A stretch of DNA of 30,566 nt from Campylobacterales bacterium (GTDB taxonomy: Bacteria > Campylobacterota > Campylobacteria > Campylobacterales > Thiovulaceae). The notes under the pieces were generated by a model. It did no database searches. It was not told the DNA's origin and saw only the letters and a list, made by a program, of their open reading frames with translations. Shown here in pieces: positions 24,180 through 30,566 of this stretch. Location of the stretch: positions 4,434 to 34,999 of the forward strand of contig DTUW01000178.1 in assembly GCA_012963895.1 (NCBI GenBank). Direction: 5' to 3'. A program made the position numbers and the translations under genes. Positions within the stretch are counted from its first letter, which is position 1. Each line of letters begins with the position of its first letter.

Positions 24180-26318
24180 ATGTTGCTATTTAGGTATCTG
24201 GCAATTTTTTGGGTTTTAGCTTCCCTTCTATTTTCAGCACCAATAGATGAAAAGAGAGTATTAGTTTCTAAAATAGGTGCAAACAAATACAAAATGAGAC
24301 TATATTTCAATTACGAAAACCCTTACAATACACAGGCTACATTAGTTGGGAGAAATGCTCAATATGATGTAAATATACCTATTCCAGATAAATTCGATGT
24401 TTTGCATATGTCTTTAAAGATGAAATATATACCATCTCTCCTTTTGCAACACACCCGTTCAGTGATTGCAGTTCATGCAAATGGACATATAGCGAGACAA
24501 TTCAGATTGAACCAAAGCAAATTCAAAGATAGCGGAGTTACAACGATAACTTCAGATATTCCAACAAATTTTTTGTTGGATTACAACAAGATTGGGGTGA
24601 AAATTATTCAACACTATGCTAGTGGTCCTAGTGAGGATACATCGGTTCCTGAGCTATGGACACAATTAGACTTGCACCATAGTTATGTAGAGATAGTTTT
24701 CAAACTGAAAGAGTTCAAAGAGAAACTTAGTTCCATCTCTAAATTTGTCCTAGACCCAAAAGAGGTATTTAAAGAGACTCTAAATTTTGTATTTCCAAAA
24801 TATCCAAAAGATGGTGATTTCTTCAATTACGGCTTTTTTGCCCATTTTGCCGGGCGAACTTTGAAATTTAGAGATATAGATTTTTCAGTATCTACCAAAA
24901 TAGATGATAGACGAAACAACATCATTATCATGCCTCGTAAAGATTTGAAAAAGGTTTTTGAAAAATATGATATTAAGGATTTGGATAAGAAGATTTCGGG
25001 TAATATCAATGTAATTCAAAATCCTCACCGCCCTGAAAAAGGATTTATAGTAATTACAGGAAAAGATGAGAAAGAGATAAAGAATGCTCTATTCAGATTG
25101 AATAGCGACCTATTCCTATTAGATGAACAAAATATAAAAGTTGTCTCTATTGAAACTCCTCCACCTGCTCAACCATACTCTGCACCTGGATATATACTAC
25201 CTGGAAGCAAAGTATATTTTTCAGAACTTGGATATAAAACAAAGACATTTAGCGGAGAACAGCCAGAAAATCTATTCCTAAATTTCAAGATGTATCCAAC
25301 AGTTGACTATAACGATAATGATATGATTCAAGTTGTTATCAAGACGATAAATAGCAAAATACTAAGAAACGACTCAGCCATCAATGTATATATCAACAAC
25401 AATTTTGCATACCAATATAGAATATCAACAAATGAAAAAAATGACATCTACAATGCAGGATCTGACCAACAGTTCGAACTAGAAAACAGAAACTCTATTC
25501 CAAGTATTCTACTTAACAAAGGTCGAAATAGCTTGAAGATGGATATTACAATGTTCCCTATTGGTGGTCCTGCTCTTGTGAGATTTAACAACAAAATTCT
25601 AAAACTTATTATTCGAGATGACTCTTACTTAGTTTTCCCAGAGGCTCAAACAGAAATTGAATATCCAAATCTCCAATATGTAAAAGATTTGGCATTCCCA
25701 TTCTCTATCTATCCGGATTTACAAAATACAGGTATTTTGATTACCGACTTTGATAGTAGAACTATTGCATCAGCAATGTATGTTGCATTCTTCTTAGGAA
25801 AATTGGTCGATTATCCAGCCTATTACCTAACTATCACTCCTGATATTAATAAGATGTTGAAAAAAGATATTATCAGTGTTGGAAAGCAGGTAGAGCGGTT
25901 CGCCCTTCTATATCAAAATGCTCCTCTCAAATTTACAAAAGATGGATTAGTTAAAGAAATATCACTAGGTAAGAAATATATAGAGGTCAATGGTAAAAAA
26001 GTTGAAAAGTCTTTTGCCTCTGCCAAGATTGTTGAGAATGTAAATCTCAACCACTATCTCATTGTTCAAATGTATCAATCTCCATTTGATGAAAAGAGAG
26101 TTATTTTAGAAATTTCAGCAAATAATCCAGAAACCCTATATAAGGGAATTAAAAACGGATTTACCCCTGTTCATATGGGAACATTCCAAGGAGATACTTG
26201 GCTCTACAATGTAGATACCAATAAATCTCGTTCGTTCAGATTGCAGGATAGCTACACCCTCCATCAACTAATAGAAGGTGATAATATGTATGGAGAAGAT
26301 GATTTTATTGAAGAATAG
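24180..26318 (+). CDS. BcsB-like exported protein, array member 1
   Basis: This 712-aa periplasmic protein belongs to the cellulose synthase regulatory subunit (BcsB, PF03170) family, which in cellulose systems receives the polymer from BcsA and guides it through the periplasm. The start is ATG 24180: AAGGAG (24169-24174) is five bases upstream and a signal peptide follows (to about residue 20). The layout is a carbohydrate-binding-like beta domain, a flavodoxin-like segment (about 213-300), a second beta domain (about 370-490) and a second flavodoxin-like part starting FPFSIYPDLQNTGILITDFD (about 505). BcsB normally ends in a transmembrane anchor; here the end is acidic (GEDDFIEE) without one. 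The sugar polymer is unknown. Confidence 0.82.
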   Translation: MLLFRYLAIFWVLASLLFSAPIDEKRVLVSKIGANKYKMRLYFNYENPYNTQATLVGRNAQYDVNIPIPDKFDVLHMSLKMKYIPSLLLQHTRSVIAVHANGHIARQFRLNQSKFKDSGVTTITSDIPTNFLLDYNKIGVKIIQHYASGPSEDTSVPELWTQLDLHHSYVEIVFKLKEFKEKLSSISKFVLDPKEVFKETLNFVFPKYPKDGDFFNYGFFAHFAGRTLKFRDIDFSVSTKIDDRRNNIIIMPRKDLKKVFEKYDIKDLDKKISGNINVIQNPHRPEKGFIVITGKDEKEIKNALFRLNSDLFLLDEQNIKVVSIETPPPAQPYSAPGYILPGSKVYFSELGYKTKTFSGEQPENLFLNFKMYPTVDYNDNDMIQVVIKTINSKILRNDSAINVYINNNFAYQYRISTNEKNDIYNAGSDQQFELENRNSIPSILLNKGRNSLKMDITMFPIGGPALVRFNNKILKLIIRDDSYLVFPEAQTEIEYPNLQYVKDLAFPFSIYPDLQNTGILITDFDSRTIASAMYVAFFLGKLVDYPAYYLTITPDINKMLKKDIISVGKQVERFALLYQNAPLKFTKDGLVKEISLGKKYIEVNGKKVEKSFASAKIVENVNLNHYLIVQMYQSPFDEKRVILEISANNPETLYKGIKNGFTPVHMGTFQGDTWLYNVDTNKSRSFRLQDSYTLHQLIEGDNMYGEDDFIEE

Positions 26319-26328
26319 GTAATTGGAA

Positions 26329-28388
26329 ATGGCAATCAGAGTATTTGTATTACTACTATCATTAGCCCTCCTTTTGGAGGGTAAAGAGGTAAAAAAAAAA
26401 GGGTTATAGTATCCCAGATTGGTGATAACCTCTATCGGTTGAGAATATATCTCAACTACGAGAATCCCTATAAAACCAAAGTTGAACTCAACCAACAAGA
26501 TGGAAAACTGAAATTTCCTCTACCTATCCCAGATAGGTATAAAGTTGTCAAAATCAGAGAGTATATCCGATATACTCCTGGTTTGGCGACAAAATATCAA
26601 GGCTCTTACTTCTTAGGTCTCCTCAACGGAAATATTATCTATCAATCTAAACTAATTACCGATTTGGGTCGTCGCAAGGCAAAAAGTGTCAAATTTGATG
26701 TTCCAATTGATAAGCTGTATGAAGGCTACAACAATTTAGATATTGCTATCTACCAAAGTCCAGTTGATGGAGGATACAACCAGAAGGGATTTCCATCTGT
26801 CTGGACTCAAATTGATATCGAAAATAGCTATATTGAGATGGACTTCTCCGTCCAAGATTTTGAGGAAAAACTAAGTTCAATCTCTAAATTTATGTTTGAT
26901 AACAAGTCAATCATCAAAGGCAAAGTAAATTTTGTTTTACCAGCTGTTCCAACAGAGACCGATTTCTACAATTATAGTTTTATGGCATATGTAATTAGCC
27001 ATATCTTGAAATTTAGAGATATTGACATCTTTGTATCTACTCGAATAAATAACAATATGCATAATGTCATTATTGCCCAATGGAGCAACCTCTCCAAAAT
27101 TGTTCAAGATAGAAGAATATTGGACAAAGTCAAGGGCAATCTCAATATAGTTCGAAACCCAAATAATCGCAAAAATGGAATCTTGGTCATTACTGGCAAC
27201 TCTCAACAAGAGCTAATCAATGGACTTTATACCCTCTTGGATAAAGATATAGAGATTTTGGACATTCCATCAATTAGAGTTGCAGAGTTCAAAGTTCCGC
27301 CGAAAGCTCCACCACTTTCAGGTAAAGGCTTTTTTCCATTTGATAAACCAGTGAAGTTAGAAAGTTCTATTTTTCAAAATGGCTCTATCTACTCAAAAAA
27401 CTCAGCTTCTATGTTTGATGGAGACTTCAAAATATATCCTATTGTAAATTTCCGAAATAGCGATAACAAGCCTATTACTCTAAATTTGAAATATTTCGCC
27501 TCTCAATCTCCAAACTTACAACTAAGTTGTAACATATACCTTAATGGTATCTTGGCATATACCACTATGCTTCACAACAATATCCAAGAAAACTCGGAAG
27601 TTCTATCTGAAAATATCACCTTCTCCCCTATCCTTTTAAAACCTGGATTGAACCATATTCGTATCAAATTGACTCACTCCAAAAGTGAAGATATTAAAGC
27701 TAAGATTTTGGAAAGTTCCACTATCACAATCCCAAAAGCTGAACCAGAGACCAAATTACCAAACTTGGAATATATATCCAAGTTGGCTTTTCCATTTTCC
27801 ATCTATTCAGATTTACAGGATACAGGTGTTCTAATTACAGATTTTCATGCCAATACAATTGCTTCTGCTTTTCAGGTTGTTTTTCAACTCGGAAGGCTCA
27901 TGAAAACTCCGCCTTACTATCTGACAATGACATATGATATAAATAAGATATTGGATAAAAATATTATTGTTGTAGGACCTCAAATATCCAATTACAAAGT
28001 TCTATATCAGAATGCACCTATAAAATTTATTCGTGGTGGTATCATAAAAGAGCAATATATCAAAGAGCTAAATAAAACCATTAGAACCAGAGAGATAGCC
28101 GATTTCTCCAATATCCTATTTGCCCAAACCTACCAATCTATTTTTAACCCAAATAGGATAGTTTTCGAACTAACCGCACAATCACCTAAAACACTACTTA
28201 AAGGGGTTCAAAATGGATTTGTGCCTATCCAACTCGGAAATTTTAAAGGTGATGTGTGGCTCTACAATATAGAGACAGAAGACCAACAATCATCTAGATA
28301 TAGAAAAAGCTATATTGCCGATGAGGTTTTCAAAGGGTTCAAAAATATCTATGCCGATGAAAAATATCTCGATATTGAGAACTTCTAA
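26329..28388 (+). CDS. BcsB-like exported protein, array member 2, frameshifted at an A10 tract
   Basis: The ATG at 26329 opens a signal peptide (MAIRVFVLLLSLALLLEG), but after 26 codons the frame ends at TAG 26407-26409. The rest of the gene continues in another frame from the run of ten A at 26391-26400. One additional A there would give an uninterrupted 686-aa protein, reading KKKRVIVSQIGDNLYRLRIY across the join, in line with members 1 and 3. The body matches BcsB throughout, including FPFSIYSDLQDTGVLITDF (about residue 487), and no other damage is visible. It could be a phase-variable gene, one rescued by polymerase slippage, a fresh mutation or a sequencing error. The TTG at 26439 sits inside a conserved domain and is not a plausible natural start. 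There is no C-terminal anchor. Confidence 0.75.
26391..26400 (+). repeat. Homopolymer run of ten A at the frameshift
   Basis: Ten consecutive A, followed by GGG, lie directly after the signal-peptide codons of array member 2. This is the exact point where the reading frame changes by one base. Runs of this length mutate in length often and also cause RNA polymerase slippage. Confidence 0.9.
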
Positions 28389-28391
28389 ATC

Positions 28392-30410
28392 ATGAATAGA
28401 TTGTTAGCTCTTTTCCTCCTCCTGCTCTTTTCAACCTCATCACTATTTAGCAAATCTGACAAGAGGCTTATCGTCTCACAACTTGATAGTAATTTATATA
28501 GAATGAGGATATATCTAAATTTCGAGAATCCGAGCCAAACATCGGCAAAACTTACTAAATCGGCTAACAAGTTTTTCATCACTATTCCGAAGCCTGATAG
28601 ATTCAATATCGTAAAGATTAGGGAAACTCTCTATTACCAATCTTCAATTGATAAAAGTAGCTATTTAAATATATTGGCAAATGGTAATTTTGTTCAACAA
28701 CTAACATCAGAAAATGGTGAAAATACCATCACTATTCCAAAAAAATATTTTCGACAAGATTACAACTCGGTAGGGGTTCAGAGTTTCCATAAGTCGCCAG
28801 ATTCCTGGATTCAAATCGACCTATCCAAAAGCTATATAGACATCTATTTTCAACTGAAAGAGTTTGAGGAGAGGCTAAGTTCTATATATAGATATATGTT
28901 TGATACTAAAAATATCTATCGAGATAGTATAAATTTTGTCTTTCCAAAATTGCCTACTGAACAAGATTTGACCAATTACGGAATTGTCGCGAATGCTATT
29001 GGGAATATATTGAAATTTAGGTATATAAATTTCTATGTCTCCACCTCTATTAGTGATAGTATGAACAATATAGTTATTGGTAGCTGGAAAAAGATTAGGG
29101 GGATTTTGCAAAAACATATAGATATTAAGAAATTCGATGAGGTAGCGAAAAAGGGGATTGGAACAATAGGAGTATATAGAAATAGAAACAATCCAAGTAA
29201 AGGGATTTTGGTAATTGGAGGCAAAGACACCAAAGAGATAGAGAAGGCAATATATAAGCTGTTTGATAAAAATTTAGAAATATACGACCAGCAATATATC
29301 AGTATTGCATCAAAAGAGATAGAGATAGAGAAAGCTCAACCCTATACAGCTCCTAAGTTTGCTCCGTTTGGAAAAAAGATATATCTCAGAGATTTAGGGC
29401 TAAATTCTTTAACTTTCGTTGGAAAAGGTAATTTCAATATATCATACAAGTTGAACATATATCCATCTTTCAAATTCGACAATAGCAATATTGGAATGAG
29501 GTTGAAATACTTCTCCTCTGATATTGCAGGGGTAGATAGAATATTCAATATTTCAATAAATGATATGTTCGTCTATCAATATTCAGATGAATACCTATCA
29601 CAAAAGGAGAGTTATAGAGATACGGGAGAATTTGGATTTCCTGCCAATATTCTAAATGGTGGAGGTAAATTCAATTTCAATATAGAAATATCTAGTCTTT
29701 TGAAAGACCCTTCAATAGAGCCATCAGATATCAAATTTACTCTAAGAGATGACTCATATATAGTATTACCAAAAGGAAAATCCTATATAGAACTACCAGA
29801 ATTGAAATATATTATGGAGTCATCATTCCCTTTCTCTATTTATCCAGACCTGCAAGATACTGGGATAGTGATTACAGATTTTCACTCTCAAACAATAGCA
29901 TCTGCTATGTTTTTAGCATTCAAGTTAGGAATGGATATCCAATCTCCGGGATATTTTTTGAAGCTAACCTATGACATAAATTCAGTCAAAGATAAAAATA
30001 TTATTCTCGTAGGTAAGGAGATAAGAAACTATGGAGCTATCTACGAAAAAGCTCCTATTCAATTTACGAAAGGTGGAATTATTAGAAGAGGATACGATAA
30101 AAAAACTCGCAAAAGTTTCCAATACAGAGAAGATATAGACCTAAGTAATTTTGTAGTTGCCCAAACTTACCAATCTTTATTTGACCCTAAAAAGATAGTG
30201 TTTGAGGTAACTGCTCTATCTCCAAAAGTTCTATATATTGGAGTTCATAAAGGATTTACCCCTGATAATAGTTGGAGTTTTAAGGGGGATATTTGGTTCT
30301 ACAATGTTGAAAGCGAAAAAGCATATTCATACCAATTCCAAAGAAAATATATAGTAGAGAATATTGAAAGTGAAGATAATAACCAATCTATATCAGTTGA
30401 GGAGCTATGA
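28392..30410 (+). CDS. BcsB-like exported protein, array member 3
   Basis: This complete 672-aa protein has a signal peptide (MNRLLALFLLLLFSTSSLFS). It is clearly paralogous to the two upstream genes: shared stretches include RMRIYLNFENP (N-terminal beta domain), WIQIDLSKSYIDI, EFEERLSSIYRYMFD, ILKFRYINFYVSTSI (about residue 200) and FPFSIYPDLQDTGIVITDFH (about 478). As in the other members, the transmembrane anchor expected at the C-terminus of BcsB is missing and the tail is acidic. It starts three bases after member 2 with only a weak ribosome binding site, so its translation may depend on ribosomes finishing member 2. Its stop overlaps the next start. Confidence 0.85.
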   Translation: MNRLLALFLLLLFSTSSLFSKSDKRLIVSQLDSNLYRMRIYLNFENPSQTSAKLTKSANKFFITIPKPDRFNIVKIRETLYYQSSIDKSSYLNILANGNFVQQLTSENGENTITIPKKYFRQDYNSVGVQSFHKSPDSWIQIDLSKSYIDIYFQLKEFEERLSSIYRYMFDTKNIYRDSINFVFPKLPTEQDLTNYGIVANAIGNILKFRYINFYVSTSISDSMNNIVIGSWKKIRGILQKHIDIKKFDEVAKKGIGTIGVYRNRNNPSKGILVIGGKDTKEIEKAIYKLFDKNLEIYDQQYISIASKEIEIEKAQPYTAPKFAPFGKKIYLRDLGLNSLTFVGKGNFNISYKLNIYPSFKFDNSNIGMRLKYFSSDIAGVDRIFNISINDMFVYQYSDEYLSQKESYRDTGEFGFPANILNGGGKFNFNIEISSLLKDPSIEPSDIKFTLRDDSYIVLPKGKSYIELPELKYIMESSFPFSIYPDLQDTGIVITDFHSQTIASAMFLAFKLGMDIQSPGYFLKLTYDINSVKDKNIILVGKEIRNYGAIYEKAPIQFTKGGIIRRGYDKKTRKSFQYREDIDLSNFVVAQTYQSLFDPKKIVFEVTALSPKVLYIGVHKGFTPDNSWSFKGDIWFYNVESEKAYSYQFQRKYIVENIESEDNNQSISVEEL

Positions 30411-30566
30411 TTTTGGTAATTAGATACTTACTATTTTTCACCCTAATCCTTGCCTCTCTTCTCTCTGAGGAGATAAAAATATATAGAGATGGCATATCCC
30501 TAATTCAAAGAGGAGAGAAAAAATATATTAGGATATATCTTAACCACGATAATAATTCCACCTTTC
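30407..30566 (+). CDS. BcsB-like exported protein, array member 4, 5' part (cut by the right edge)
   Basis: The ATG overlaps the stop of member 3 (ATGA), and the frame is open to the window end (53 codons). It encodes a signal peptide (MILVIRYLLFFTLILASLLS) followed by a segment with KKYIRIYLNHDNNSTF, which aligns with RMRIYLNFENPSQT of member 3 and the same place in members 1 and 2. The spacing from the signal peptide is also alike. This is too short to prove family membership, but the position and alignment make a fourth paralog very likely. Confidence 0.7.
   Translation, partial: MILVIRYLLFFTLILASLLSEEIKIYRDGISLIQRGEKKYIRIYLNHDNNSTF

Noticed and set aside
26439..28388. Array member 2 as a shorter gene starting at TTG 26439
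   Set aside because: This TTG encodes an internal Leu of the conserved RLRIYLNYENP stretch, has no ribosome binding site, and would leave a protein without the signal peptide present just upstream in the other frame.

Overview
The window looks like a chromosomal segment of a Campylobacterota (epsilonproteobacterial) genome. The evidence is the low GC content with heavy use of AGA and ATA codons, TTG starts behind good Shine-Dalgarno sequences, the housekeeping nifS-nifU pair, and the mix of respiratory and ion-transport genes. The genus cannot be assigned from sequence alone. Genes are tightly packed, no stretch over 300 bases lacks a gene, and I saw no tRNA, rRNA, CRISPR array, insertion sequence or phage gene.

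Layout. 1-3296: the start of an unrecognised gene running off the left edge (minus strand), then a rightward overlapping cluster of mobA (molybdenum cofactor), proA (proline synthesis), a beta-carbonic anhydrase and a pseudopilin-like protein. 3353-6983: a haem-c sensor-type protein, nifS and nifU, which together supply Fe-S cluster assembly. nifU is split by an in-frame intein at a cluster-binding cysteine. 7109-9040: a FapA/DUF342 protein. 9050-15901 (minus strand): a periplasmic respiratory operon of a two-domain rhodanese, a Tat-exported molybdopterin catalytic subunit, a four-cluster Fe-S subunit, a fused haem-b/haem-c subunit and a small exported Cys-rich protein. MobA and NifS/NifU nearby make cofactors such an enzyme needs. 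16117-17430: an NhaD-type Na+/H+ antiporter, divergent from that operon. 17460-18704: serS (minus strand). 18767-23099: mgtE, dnaB (with a mini-intein) and truD. 23104-24128: two overlapping unrecognised genes. 24180 to the right edge: a tandem array of at least four paralogous exported BcsB-like proteins, the family of periplasmic cellulose-synthase partner subunits. The second is interrupted by a frameshift at a run of ten A, and the fourth is cut by the window end.

The most interesting elements are the BcsB-like array with its A10 frameshift, the nifU intein carrying what looks like a PD-(D/E)xK nuclease domain at the scaffold cysteine, the second intein in dnaB, and the uncharacterised molybdenum enzyme with its rhodanese and fused cytochrome subunit. 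The two divergent promoters at 15926-16098 share a nearly identical 15-base -10/start region. All functional assignments come from motif recognition by eye; no database search was run.
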